NCBI GenBank assembly: GCA_040381535.1
Contig: JBEIHF010000001.1
Location: 186,001 to 250,000, forward strand
Length of the DNA stretch: 64,000 nt
Reading direction: 5' to 3'
DNA from: Micavibrio_A sp040381535
GTDB lineage: Bacteria > Pseudomonadota > Alphaproteobacteria > Micavibrionales > Micavibrionaceae
Below, in pieces: positions 8,489-17,470 of this stretch (the stretch's first letter is position 1; each line of letters starts with the position of its first letter). Both the position numbers and the translations under genes were made by a program. The notes under the pieces are model-generated. The model made no database searches. It saw only the letters and a program-made list of their open reading frames with translations, and was not told the origin of the DNA.

Positions 8489-9445
8489 TTAAGCCCTTTT
8501 CTTGTCTCCGAAACGACCGCCGGGACGATACCTTGCCAGATAAGTGGGCAAAATCACATCCGCCGCTGTTGGCGTTACGCCAAGATCTGTCAGACTCTTC
8601 GCACCCTGTGATACCACATTGTCAGTTTTTAAGGATTCAACCTGATCGGCCGTCAGAGGCGGTTTGGGCAGGATGGACAAAAGACAGCCCTGCATCTTAG
8701 CTATGCCCCAAGGCAGGGAGATGAGCATAGGTTTTCTGCCCGTAAAGGTTTTGATTTTTTCGAACAGCTGGCGGAAGGTGAAAATTTCGGGCCCACCGAT
8801 CTCGTACGTCTGGCCGATGGCGGAATCCTGGGCGCAAGCCGCGATAACCGCGTCCGCAACATCGCCCACATACACAGGTTGAAAACGCGTTACACCGCCA
8901 CCGATAAGGGGCAGAGCGGGCAAAATCGTCGCCATACGCGCAAACAGGTTGAAGAACCCGTCTTCCACCCCAAACACGACGGAGGGACGCAGTATGGTCG
9001 CGCCTTTGTAATTTTCAGCGATGGCATATTCCCCCGCCAGTTTGGATTTTCCGTATTTTGATTTGGAGATTTCGCATCCCAGCGCGGAGATATGGATGAA
9101 ACGGGCGACTTTTTTGGACGCGCAAGCTTTGGCGATGCGGCGCGGCAATTCGGTGTGAACCTTGGAAAAAGAGTTTTTGCCCTTTTCGAACAGTATGCCG
9201 ACACAGTTCACCACGACATCACAGCCGCGCACGGCAGCGGCCAAGCTCGCATCATCGCTGTACTGACACGCGAAAGGCACAATTTGGCCAACATTCCCCG
9301 CAGTGCGCAAAAAATAGGCCCGTTCGGGAACGCGCGTGGCCACTTTTATGGTGTAGCCCTGCTTGGCAAGGCCTCGCACGATCTGGCGTCCGAGAAATCC
9401 GGTGCCGCCGAAGACGCAGGCCATTTTGTATGAATCTGTTTTCAT
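8489..9445 (-). CDS. NDUFA9-like NAD(P)-binding protein
   Basis: 318 residues from the ATG at 9445; the open frame runs further upstream but with unlikely residues. The N-terminal ACVFGGTGFLGRQIVRGL is the Rossmann motif of an extended or atypical SDR. The sequence follows the complex I NDUFA9 subfamily, common as a stand-alone gene in alphaproteobacteria: HISALGCEISKSKYGKSKLAGE keeps a Y-x3-K pair, and ILRPSVVFGVEDGFFN is typical. It may be an accessory or assembly factor of NADH:quinone oxidoreductase, though bacterial evidence is thin. It is divergent from the DUF1223 gene. Confidence 0.85.
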   Translation of the reverse strand: MKTDSYKMACVFGGTGFLGRQIVRGLAKQGYTIKVATRVPERAYFLRTAGNVGQIVPFACQYSDDASLAAAVRGCDVVVNCVGILFEKGKNSFSKVHTELPRRIAKACASKKVARFIHISALGCEISKSKYGKSKLAGEYAIAENYKGATILRPSVVFGVEDGFFNLFARMATILPALPLIGGGVTRFQPVYVGDVADAVIAACAQDSAIGQTYEIGGPEIFTFRQLFEKIKTFTGRKPMLISLPWGIAKMQGCLLSILPKPPLTADQVESLKTDNVVSQGAKSLTDLGVTPTAADVILPTYLARYRPGGRFGDKKRA

Positions 9446-9525
9446 TTTATATCTTTGCAATGGTGGGCGTTTATCCGATAATAACCAAATATGATTTTTA
9501 GCTTGTTTTCTGGCACAATAAAACA

Positions 9526-10575
9526 ATGACTTGTTTTTCCATACATAAAAGATTTTGGCTCCTCGTGATCCTTCTCCTGATCCCCGCCACCACAAGCGGT
9601 TATTATACGTCCGCTTATGCGGGTAATGATAAAGCCACACAAGAAACCGAAGACAGCGATGCACCCGCCGATTCGGGCGCGGCCAAGGAAAGCGATGATG
9701 CAGAGGGCGCGGATTCAAGCGTGCCCAAACCCGGTTCTGCCGCGGCATTGAAAGAACTCCAGCGCGTGGACTCGCCAATCGTCGTCGAGCTTTACACCGC
9801 ATCGGATTGCACGTCGTGCGTTTTCGCAGACCGTATGCTCTATGACGCTTCACAGGAAAAAAATGTCATTGCGCTGTCTTGTCACATCACCGATTTGGAT
9901 ACGGTCGATAAAAAAGGCACTCCGCAAGGAAGTGCAAAGCCCGGCCCGATGGATCCTTGCGTGTTTCGTCAATGGACTTATTCCGCCAAGCAGATCATGA
10001 ATAACCCCGAAGAAGTTTCGATGAACGTTCCTACATTCATTTTCAACGGCGATGACCGCGTGCGTCCGCGCGAGCTAGATTATTTTTCGGCCGTTTTGAA
10101 TTCATACCGCTATGCGCCGAAAAACAGAACGCTTGAGGCTTTGGTGCGTTGGAAAGATAACGACACGTTGTCCATCATGCTCCCTGAAAGCGTGAAGAGG
10201 AGAAGGAAAAGTGTTATCAACTCCAGCGTCTGGCTGGTCCGTTATCGCGATATGAAAGTTGAAAAAATTAACGAAGGCGTGAATAAGGGCCGCGTATTGC
10301 GCTTTTCCAACATCATTCAAGACATCAAACATGTCGGCAAGTGGCATGGCGCTGTGCGCACTATAGAGCTCGATGTGCCGCCGCCACAAGGTGGCAACGA
10401 TCGGGGCGGCTATGTCGTTCTGGTTAGTGAAATGCTGGGCGAACGCATTACGGTTGCAGGAAAAGTCAGTGATTATCCCATGGCGTCCGATTTGAACAAA
10501 CCTACCCCAGCACCCGCTCCCAAAGCGCCAGAACCCAAACCCGTACCGGATGTACCCGCCGCACCTTCGGAATAA
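9526..10575 (+). CDS. Exported DUF1223 thioredoxin-like protein
   Basis: 349 residues. A signal peptide is visible near the start (WLLVILLLIPATTSG), then an acidic Ala/Asp/Ser-rich linker of about 50 residues. The DUF1223 domain follows, starting at IVVELYTASDCTSCVFAD. Its CxxC (DCTSC) fits a thioredoxin-like redox site, although the function of DUF1223 proteins is not established. Two further cysteines occur in LSCHITD and DPCVFRQW. The C-terminal tail is rich in Pro, Ala and Lys. It probably acts in the periplasm. Its stop directly abuts the stop of the convergent helicase gene. Confidence 0.82.
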   Translation: MTCFSIHKRFWLLVILLLIPATTSGYYTSAYAGNDKATQETEDSDAPADSGAAKESDDAEGADSSVPKPGSAAALKELQRVDSPIVVELYTASDCTSCVFADRMLYDASQEKNVIALSCHITDLDTVDKKGTPQGSAKPGPMDPCVFRQWTYSAKQIMNNPEEVSMNVPTFIFNGDDRVRPRELDYFSAVLNSYRYAPKNRTLEALVRWKDNDTLSIMLPESVKRRRKSVINSSVWLVRYRDMKVEKINEGVNKGRVLRFSNIIQDIKHVGKWHGAVRTIELDVPPPQGGNDRGGYVVLVSEMLGERITVAGKVSDYPMASDLNKPTPAPAPKAPEPKPVPDVPAAPSE

Positions 10576-12813
10576 TCAATCTTCTTTGGTAACAAAAGAA
10601 TCCATCACGCGCTTTGTGCCGCTTTTACCAAAGCTGATGTCGAGCTTTTGCCCGTCCATATGGATGATGGTGCCGTGTCCGAATTTTTCATGAAAGACTT
10701 TATCACCGCGTGAAAACCCGTTGATGTTGGCAGTATCGACTTTCGATGAAACCTTGCTCGACACATCGTCTACATAAGACGTTTTACGCGCGGCATATTG
10801 CACGCCAAAACCCGATGAATCCCAATGTGACGATCTACCTCCCGCGTTGCCGTGCAAACCTGTTTCAGCCTGCACCTCAATATAGTCTTCAGGCAATTCA
10901 TCGACAAATCGGGATGGAATCGCCGACATCCAATTGCCGTACATACGTCTGTTAGCGGCATGAGAAATATAGGCACGCTCCCTCGCCCGCGTGATACCGA
11001 CATATGCAAGGCGGCGCTCTTCTTCCAAACCCTTCAATCCGTTTTCATCCATGGAACGCTGGGACGGGAACAATCCTTCTTCCCAACCAGGTAAAAACAC
11101 GCATTTGAATTCGAGACCTTTTGCGCCGTGGAGAGTCATAATGCTGACTTGCTCTGTGCCCGCATCATTGTTCTGTGCTTCCATCACCAAAGACACGTGT
11201 TCGAGGAACACGGGCAGATTTTCAAATTCTTCCATACCAGAAACAAGTTCTTTCAAGTTTTCCAGACGGCCCGGCGCTTCGGGCGATTTATCGCCCTGCC
11301 ACATCGCGGTATAGCCGCTCTCATCGAGGATATGTTTTGCAAGGTCCGTATGGGACGTGTTCGACGCCATGGAACGCCAGCGTTCGAAATCATCGACCAG
11401 TTTCATAATGGTGGCTTTGACCTTGGGTTTCAATTCATCCGTTTGCGTCAAATCCTGCAATGCGAAATAAAGACTGATCCCCTTCGCTCTTGCATGGGTG
11501 TATAGCGTTTGCACCGTCGTATCACCCAATCCGCGTTTGGGTGTATTGATGATGCGCTCCAGCGCCAGATCGTCATTGGGTTGATTGACCACCCGCATAT
11601 ACGCCAGCGCATCGCGAATTTCCAAACGTTCATAAAAACGCGGACCGCCGATAATACAGTGGGGCAACCCAAGACTGGTAAAACGTTCTTCGAATTCGCG
11701 CATCTGGAATCCGGCACGCACCAAAACCGCCATATCATCCAGGGAAAATTTCTTAAATTGCAGAGCTTCTATTTCTTCGCCGACCCAGCGCGCTTCCGCC
11801 TCACCATCCCACAGGCCGCGGACCTTTATTTTTTCGCCCGTCCCGTGGCTGGTAAAAAGCTGTTTGCCAAGACGGCCTTCATTGTTCGCGATCACCGCGT
11901 TGGCAGCGGACAAAATATTGCCCGTCGATCTGTAATTTTCCTCAAGACGGATAACCGCCGCGCCCGGAAAATCTTTTTCGAAACGAAGGATATTATCCAC
12001 TTCTGCGCCGCGCCAACCATATATAGATTGGTCGTCATCGCCGACGCAGCAGATATTGTTCAATCCTTGCGCCAGCAAACGCAGCCACAAATATTGCGCC
12101 ACGTTCGTATCCTGATACTCGTCCACCAGAATATATTTGAAACGGCGGTGGTAATCGGCCAATACATCGGCGTTACGCGGATCTTTCAAAATATGGATCA
12201 TATGAAGAAGAAGATCGCCGAAATCGCACGCATTGAGCGTTTTCAGACGCTGTTGGTATTGCGCGTAAATTTGCCCCAGCTTTCCACCCGCCAGATCGCC
12301 CGTTTGATCGGGCCCCACTTGCGCGGGCATCCAGCCCTTGTCTTTCCAGCTGGAAATTTTATCGGCGACCATTTTGGCAGGCCATTTTTTGGTATCGATA
12401 TTTTCCGCTTCCATCAATTGTTTGATCAGGCGCACTTGATCGTCCTGATCAAGAATGGTGAAAGAAGATTGCAGACCGACCAAATCCGCATGACGGCGGA
12501 GCATACGCGCCGCCAGCGCGTGGAACGTGCCTAGCCACCAGCCTTCGACGGGCGCACCGCCCATCAATGAACTGACCCGGTGTTTCATTTCCTTCGCCGC
12601 CTTGTTAGTAAATGTCACGGCCAATATTTGTCCTGGGAAAGCGAGGTTGCTGCGGAGCAGATGCGCAAGGCGCGTTACCAGCACGCGTGTTTTGCCCGTG
12701 CCCGCGCCCGCCAGAACCAATACGGGCCCTTCGGTGGTTTCAACCGCTTGGCGTTGTGCAGGGTTCAGGGAATCAAGGACGGAATCAGACATAGGGACTG
12801 GCGCGTTTTGCAT
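10576..12813 (-). CDS. uvrD: UvrD/PcrA-type DNA helicase
   Basis: 745 residues, right for a 3'-5' superfamily 1 helicase. Walker A is GAGTGKTRVL, motif II is LVDEYQDTN, motif III is GDDDQSIYGWRGA, motif IV is LEENYRST, motif V is IMTLHGAKGLEF and motif VI is YVGITRARE. The C-terminal end (FSRGDKVFHEKFGHGTII) is the Tudor-like domain of PcrA/UvrD that contacts RNA polymerase. Roles are nucleotide excision repair, mismatch repair and removal of stalled complexes. UvrD and PcrA cannot be told apart by sequence alone here. Confidence 0.95.
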   Translation of the reverse strand: MQNAPVPMSDSVLDSLNPAQRQAVETTEGPVLVLAGAGTGKTRVLVTRLAHLLRSNLAFPGQILAVTFTNKAAKEMKHRVSSLMGGAPVEGWWLGTFHALAARMLRRHADLVGLQSSFTILDQDDQVRLIKQLMEAENIDTKKWPAKMVADKISSWKDKGWMPAQVGPDQTGDLAGGKLGQIYAQYQQRLKTLNACDFGDLLLHMIHILKDPRNADVLADYHRRFKYILVDEYQDTNVAQYLWLRLLAQGLNNICCVGDDDQSIYGWRGAEVDNILRFEKDFPGAAVIRLEENYRSTGNILSAANAVIANNEGRLGKQLFTSHGTGEKIKVRGLWDGEAEARWVGEEIEALQFKKFSLDDMAVLVRAGFQMREFEERFTSLGLPHCIIGGPRFYERLEIRDALAYMRVVNQPNDDLALERIINTPKRGLGDTTVQTLYTHARAKGISLYFALQDLTQTDELKPKVKATIMKLVDDFERWRSMASNTSHTDLAKHILDESGYTAMWQGDKSPEAPGRLENLKELVSGMEEFENLPVFLEHVSLVMEAQNNDAGTEQVSIMTLHGAKGLEFKCVFLPGWEEGLFPSQRSMDENGLKGLEEERRLAYVGITRARERAYISHAANRRMYGNWMSAIPSRFVDELPEDYIEVQAETGLHGNAGGRSSHWDSSGFGVQYAARKTSYVDDVSSKVSSKVDTANINGFSRGDKVFHEKFGHGTIIHMDGQKLDISFGKSGTKRVMDSFVTKED

Positions 12814-12859
12814 GTCATAGACATAGCTTTACGCCCGTATTGAAGCAAGTTTTATATGG

Positions 12860-13309
12860 CTATTTCTTCTTTTTGACAAAGGCCGCAAAGGCCTTTAGCG
12901 TTTCGGGGCTGATATGATGTTCTACCCCTTCGGCGTCCAGTTCCGCGGTGCGCGCGGATACGCCGATAGACTTCAAAAACCCCACGACGATTTCATGCCG
13001 TGATTTGCAAGCCTCGGCCATCTTCTGGCCCTTGGGTGTCAAAAACAAAGATCTGTATTTTTCGTTGGTGACGAAACCTTCCTTGTTCAACCGCGCGACG
13101 GTCTTGTTTACCGTCGCATGTGTGATGCCGAATGCGGACGCCAGATCGACCACACGCGCTTCGCCTTTTTCCGCGATCAGATCGGCGATCATCTCTACAT
13201 AATCTTCCGCCGTTTCGGATTGATGGGCTTCGCGCACCTGTTCGAAGGCGGCGGCGCGTATTTCGCGGCGCAGGCCAGAGGGTGCATTCTTCGGTAATGT
13301 CGTGGTCAT
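12860..13309 (-). CDS. mntR: Manganese-responsive regulator MntR (DtxR family)
   Basis: 149 residues: a winged helix-turn-helix (about 45-95, with VVDLASAFGITHATVNKTVARL) and a metal-binding/dimerisation domain with HEIVVGFLKSIGVS and DAEGVEHHIS, the usual Mn-binding His/Glu positions. A basic N-terminal extension of about 25 residues is typical of proteobacterial MntR. It is divergent from mntH, and the space between holds two matching palindromes that are likely its operators. With manganese bound it would repress mntH and possibly itself. Confidence 0.93.
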   Translation of the reverse strand: MTTTLPKNAPSGLRREIRAAAFEQVREAHQSETAEDYVEMIADLIAEKGEARVVDLASAFGITHATVNKTVARLNKEGFVTNEKYRSLFLTPKGQKMAEACKSRHEIVVGFLKSIGVSARTAELDAEGVEHHISPETLKAFAAFVKKKK

Positions 13310-13373
13310 ACCCTATTTTCAGCGCATTTTGGCCGCCATGTCAATTTTAACTGTATATGACAGGAACCAATTG

Positions 13374-13385
13374 TAGTCTTGGCTA
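13374..13385. promoter_or_regulatory. Putative MntR operator 1
   Basis: TAGTCTTGGCTA, an imperfect palindrome in the mntR-mntH space. It matches the second copy under TNGTCTTGRCTA, with starts exactly 21 bases apart, so two dimers would sit on the same DNA face. Confidence 0.55.
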
Positions 13386-13394
13386 AATTATTTG

Positions 13395-13406
13395 TTGTCT
13401 TGACTA
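13395..13406. promoter_or_regulatory. Putative MntR operator 2
   Basis: TTGTCTTGACTA, the second copy of the paired palindrome. The GTC/GAC half-sites are symmetrical. It ends 24 bases before the mntH start, a position where a bound repressor would block transcription or its start site. Confidence 0.55.
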
Positions 13407-13430
13407 CACTTTATTGAATAGACTGCAATT

Positions 13431-14789
13431 ATGAGCCCGCTTGCCATGAAAGAATATTTAAGCCGCGATTGGCGGATGCAAAAATCCGATGCGTCGCTGT
13501 CCGATGTGCACGCCTCGATTCCCGTCAAAAGGAAATGGGGCTCGGCTCGGCGCTTTGCGGCCTTCCTAGGCCCCGGTTATCTGGTGGCGGTGGGTTATAT
13601 GGACCCCGGCAACTGGGCGACCTCCCTCGCGGGCGGCGCGCAATTCGGCTACACGCTTTTGGCCGTCGCGCTTATATCCAACCTGATGGCAATCTTGCTG
13701 CAATCTTTGTGCGCGCGCCTTGGCATTGCCGGCGGGCGCGATCTGGCCCAAGCCTGCCGCGATGCTTACTCCAAACCTGTTTCCTTTGTTTTATGGCTAC
13801 TCGCAGAACTCGCTATCTGTGCGACAGACCTAGCCGAAGTCATTGGTACGGCCATCGGTTTGTTGCTGCTCTTTGGTATTCCGATGGAAATAGGCGTGAT
13901 TATCACAGCATTGGATGTGTTTATCGTCCTCGCTTTCCAGAGGTTGGGGTTTCGCTGGATCGAAGCGTATATAGTCACGCTGCTTTTGGTTATCTTCGGA
14001 TGTTTCGGCGTGCAGATCTTTTTGGCACAGCCAGATATCTCCGCAGTTTTCGGGGGGTTTATACCATCCACACAAATTGTCACCAATCCCGCCATGCTTT
14101 ACATCGCGCTCGGAATCATTGGCGCTACCGTCATGCCGCACAATCTCTATCTGCATTCCGCCATCGTGCAGACGCGCCAAATTGGACCCACCGATCCCGA
14201 AAAGCGCGAAGCGATAAAATTCGCGACATGGGATTCCACCATCGCACTGATGATGGCGTTGTTCGTCAATGCCTCCATTCTTATTTTGGCCGCCGCAGCG
14301 TTCCACACCAGCGGCCATACGGATATCGTAGAACTCGAAGAGGCGCACAGTCTTTTATCCCCGCTTTTGGGCGCCGCTATCGCCGCACCTTTGTTCGCCA
14401 TTGCGCTGTTATGCTGCGGATTGAATTCCACGGTTACGGCCACATTGGCCGGCCAGGTCGTGATGGAAGGCTTTATCAATATACGCATTCAACCATGGAT
14501 GCGCAGGCTTATCACGCGCCTGATCGCCATCATCCCCGCCATCATCGTGACTATGATGTACGGTCAGGAAGGCACTGCGCATTTGCTTATCGCTTCACAG
14601 GTGGTCTTGAGCCTACAACTGCCTTTCGCCGTCGTGCCGCTAGTTTTGTTCACGATGGATAAGAAAAAACTCGGCAATTTCGCAGCGCCGAAATGGCTTT
14701 CCGCATTGGCAATTTTGATCGCGGTCACATTGATCATACTCAACATCAAAATGCTGATCGACGTCGGAACCAACTTTTTTGCAGGATAA
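13431..14789 (+). CDS. mntH: Nramp-type Mn(2+)/H+ transporter MntH
   Basis: 452 residues, about 11 membrane segments. The Nramp signature DPGN (GYMDPGNWATS) in helix 1 and MPHN (ATVMPHNLYLHS) in helix 6 form the metal site; the MPHN methionine favours Mn and Fe over alkaline-earth ions. It imports manganese across the inner membrane driven by protons. The divergent mntR and the paired palindromes indicate manganese-dependent repression. An ATG at 13446 is an alternative start; neither has a strong ribosome site. Confidence 0.96.
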   Translation: MSPLAMKEYLSRDWRMQKSDASLSDVHASIPVKRKWGSARRFAAFLGPGYLVAVGYMDPGNWATSLAGGAQFGYTLLAVALISNLMAILLQSLCARLGIAGGRDLAQACRDAYSKPVSFVLWLLAELAICATDLAEVIGTAIGLLLLFGIPMEIGVIITALDVFIVLAFQRLGFRWIEAYIVTLLLVIFGCFGVQIFLAQPDISAVFGGFIPSTQIVTNPAMLYIALGIIGATVMPHNLYLHSAIVQTRQIGPTDPEKREAIKFATWDSTIALMMALFVNASILILAAAAFHTSGHTDIVELEEAHSLLSPLLGAAIAAPLFAIALLCCGLNSTVTATLAGQVVMEGFINIRIQPWMRRLITRLIAIIPAIIVTMMYGQEGTAHLLIASQVVLSLQLPFAVVPLVLFTMDKKKLGNFAAPKWLSALAILIAVTLIILNIKMLIDVGTNFFAG

Positions 14790-14795
14790 TTTTAA

Positions 14796-15854
14796 TTAGC
14801 GCTTCACTTGCATCGCACGTTCGTGCGGTGTTGGCGCGGCGGCCACTTGGTTACGGCCGTTATGTTTTGCCGTGTAGAGCGCGGCATCGGCGCGTTCGAT
14901 AAGGCCATGAACATCTTCTTCTGGATAAAACTGCGCCACGCCCACTGACATAGTGATGCGGCCCAGAATTTCTCCGTTGGAACGGTTGATGACTTCCTTG
15001 TTCGCCAGCGCCTTGCGTAATGATTCCGCCACGACGATACCGTGGTTCAAATTGGTTTCGGGCAGGATGATGACGAATTCTTCGCCTCCGTAACGCGCCG
15101 CTATGTCTTTCCCTTTAATACCGTCCGTCAGCGTGCGTGCGACAAGGCGCAACACTTGGTCGCCGACTTGGTGGCCGTAATTGTCGTTGAAGGATTTGAA
15201 ATGGTCGATGTCCAGCATCAGCAGTGTGAAGATTCGGCCCTGTTCCTTGCAATCTTTGGAAAGGCCTATGATTTGCTCGTCGAAGGATTTGCGGTTCGAT
15301 AGTGATGTCAAACCATCCGTCATGGCTTCAAGGCGCACGCGCTCAAGGTCGCGTTTCAATTCCTGCATCGCTACGGCGGAGCGATCCAGTTGCACTTCGA
15401 GCTTGCGGTTATGTTCCATCATCTTGTTGGTATCGGCCACAACGCTTTTTAAAACGCTCGCGATCTCTTCAGGGCTTTTTACCGACGCGACCCTTTTGGA
15501 AACGCCGATCAGCGTTGTGGAATATTCCGTTGTAGCTTCCTTGACGTTGGTCATCAAAGATGAGACGTCCTGCAAGGTTGCATGAATTTGGTCTGAGGCT
15601 TTCGTGTAAGCTTCCTGTTTTTTACGCTCGGACAAAAATTGTTCGTGGAACGCGCGGCAATCCATGCTGGTCAGTTTGCCTCTCGCCTTGATCGCGGCAT
15701 CCATTGCTTTTTTCAGCTCTGTGTGTGCGGAGGCGTAATAGGTGTACCAGACTTCGAAATTCGTGGGGTCCGACGTGATGCCGTCTTTATGCATACGCGC
15801 CATGGCCTCGGCGGCCACGTTTTTGGCGAGATCTAGATCGTGATCGAATTGCAT
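14796..15854 (-). CDS. Diguanylate cyclase (GGEEF) with helical N-terminal domain
   Basis: 352 residues. The N-terminal 180 residues are predicted helical, with no membrane segment and no recognised sensor domain. The C-terminal GGDEF domain contains RYGGEEF, an active signature, preceded by LDIDHFKSFND, which binds metal and substrate. The inhibitory I-site five residues before GGEEF would need RxxD; it reads KGKD, so product feedback is probably weakened or lost. It would make cyclic di-GMP in the cytoplasm. It is convergent with mntH, six bases apart, and appears to be a single gene. Confidence 0.93.
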   Translation of the reverse strand: MQFDHDLDLAKNVAAEAMARMHKDGITSDPTNFEVWYTYYASAHTELKKAMDAAIKARGKLTSMDCRAFHEQFLSERKKQEAYTKASDQIHATLQDVSSLMTNVKEATTEYSTTLIGVSKRVASVKSPEEIASVLKSVVADTNKMMEHNRKLEVQLDRSAVAMQELKRDLERVRLEAMTDGLTSLSNRKSFDEQIIGLSKDCKEQGRIFTLLMLDIDHFKSFNDNYGHQVGDQVLRLVARTLTDGIKGKDIAARYGGEEFVIILPETNLNHGIVVAESLRKALANKEVINRSNGEILGRITMSVGVAQFYPEEDVHGLIERADAALYTAKHNGRNQVAAAPTPHERAMQVKR

Positions 15855-15996
15855 GTGAAAGACCCGGAAAGTTAGATTCGTTTGCAGTTAGGGTATTTGA
15901 AGAATTGAGTAAATAAGGTTTATCTTATATTTTTATACTCTTTTATCGTACCAGCCGCCCCGTTAAATCACCGTTAAGTGATTATGAAAAAAATGA

Positions 15997-16581
15997 TTAT
16001 ATCCACTTGGTCGACGGGTCAAAACGTTCCATAGGCGCGCCGCGCAGGGCATCGGGCACTTGAGCCACGGTTTCTACCACCTGGAACATGGTCATATCTT
16101 CGGGGCGCATGAATTTCTCATCGGAGATATGTTTGATGGCCTCGATCATCTTGGTCCAGTAACCGTTGATATTGACCATTACCACGGGCTTGTCGTGCAG
16201 ACCAAGCTGTTTCCATGTCAAAAGCTCGAAGAATTCATCGAGGGTGCCGAGCCCGCCCGCAAGGATCACGAACGCATCGGCACGATCCACCATCATCTGC
16301 TTACGGATATGCATGGAATCAACGATATGCAGCTCGGTGAGGTCGTTATGTTCGATTTCCCGCGCCTGTATGTGTTGAGGGATAATGCCCACCACGCGTG
16401 CGCCGCTAGAAAGGGCGGAATCCGCAACAAGGCCCATAAGCCCCACGCGCCCGCCGCCGTAAACGACATTCCAGCCGCTGGCGGCAATCAATTTGCCCAA
16501 TTCCACGGCGGCATCTTTGTATTTTTGATCAACGCGGGAAGAAGACCCACAATACACACAGACAGATTTAATTTCAGGCAT
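15997..16581 (-). CDS. LOG-family (TIGR00730) nucleoside phosphate phosphoribohydrolase
   Basis: 194 residues. The LOG signature, usually PGGxGTxxE, appears as LAGGLGTLDEFFE, with a Rossmann-like VYGGGRVGLMG before it and VYCGSS at the N-terminus. Members hydrolyse nucleoside 5'-monophosphates, including cytokinin ribotides, to free base and ribose 5-phosphate. The first position of the motif is Ala rather than Pro (ILAGGLGT), a small variation. It is a monocistronic gene facing the diguanylate cyclase in tandem. Confidence 0.9.
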   Translation of the reverse strand: MPEIKSVCVYCGSSSRVDQKYKDAAVELGKLIAASGWNVVYGGGRVGLMGLVADSALSSGARVVGIIPQHIQAREIEHNDLTELHIVDSMHIRKQMMVDRADAFVILAGGLGTLDEFFELLTWKQLGLHDKPVVMVNINGYWTKMIEAIKHISDEKFMRPEDMTMFQVVETVAQVPDALRGAPMERFDPSTKWI

Positions 16582-16753
16582 AAATTCGTAACTTCGTTTC
16601 TTGTTTCTATACGTCCTATATTTAACTTTACCATCAAGGGGATAGGGATTACCAGCCCTGCGTAAAAAATGTATTTTTGCCTGTACTCACTCTAGGCAAG
16701 GGGCCGCAAAACGCTATAATCTCTGCATTATCGATAAAAGGAACGCTATAGAT

Positions 16754-17467
16754 ATGAACGAACTTCTCGACACCATCCGCAAGACCATGCTGATCGCACC
16801 GCACCCAGCTGGCATACCCTTTATCGGCGGCGGACTTTTGGCCGCGCTCGTCTTCGCATTCTTTTCTTCATTCCTTTTGGCTGTCTCGCTAATCTTCACA
16901 TTGTTCTGCGCGTATTTTTTCAGAGACCCCAACCGCATTGTCCCGCAAAAACCGTCTTTGGTCGTGTCGCCTGCGGACGGCACCATCTCCTTGATCACGG
17001 GCGATCTTTCATTGCCTGCCGAAATCGCGGGCGCTGATGACGGACGCTATACACGCATCAGCACGTTCTTGTCCGTGCTCGATGTCCATGTGCAGCGTTT
17101 CCCCGTCGACGGAAAGATCATCCGCAGAGTCTACACGCCCGGAAAATTTATTAACGCCGATCTGGACAAGGCATCCGAAGATAACGAGCGCTGCTCTGTC
17201 CTGATTGAAACACCCTCGGGCCATAAAGTCTGTGTCGTACAGATCGCGGGCTTGATTGCGCGGCGCATTTTAAACGACGCCAAGGAAGACGGTGACGCCA
17301 GATCCGGCGAACGCTTCGGCATAATCCGTTTTGGCTCCCGCGTCGATGTTTATCTGCCCGAAGGCGTTTCCCCTCTCGTTATCACGGGACAAAAAGCCAT
17401 AGGCGGCGAAACCATTTTCGCAGACTTCGCTTCGACGGAACCTTCGCGCGAAGGGGCGCTTTTGTAA
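16754..17467 (+). CDS. psd: Phosphatidylserine decarboxylase, short (archaeal-type) form
   Basis: 237 residues. N-terminal hydrophobic segments (about 20-55) anchor it to the inner membrane. FRDPNR and VSPADGTI are family landmarks; the self-cleavage site is the Gly-Ser in RFGSRVDVYLP near the C-terminus, which produces the pyruvoyl cofactor. It converts phosphatidylserine to phosphatidylethanolamine. AAAGGA lies upstream, and a TATAAT hexamer at 16715-16720 may be the -10 element, though no good -35 is seen. pssA starts three bases after its stop. Confidence 0.95.
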   Translation: MNELLDTIRKTMLIAPHPAGIPFIGGGLLAALVFAFFSSFLLAVSLIFTLFCAYFFRDPNRIVPQKPSLVVSPADGTISLITGDLSLPAEIAGADDGRYTRISTFLSVLDVHVQRFPVDGKIIRRVYTPGKFINADLDKASEDNERCSVLIETPSGHKVCVVQIAGLIARRILNDAKEDGDARSGERFGIIRFGSRVDVYLPEGVSPLVITGQKAIGGETIFADFASTEPSREGALL

Positions 17468-17470
17468 TAG

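Noticed and set aside
11509..12534. Long plus-strand open frame of 341 codons
   Set aside because: It is antisense to the UvrD/PcrA gene and has no recognisable protein pattern.
15967..15984. AATCAC/GTGATT inverted repeat after the LOG-family gene
   Set aside because: Only six base pairs, no T run; too weak to call a terminator.
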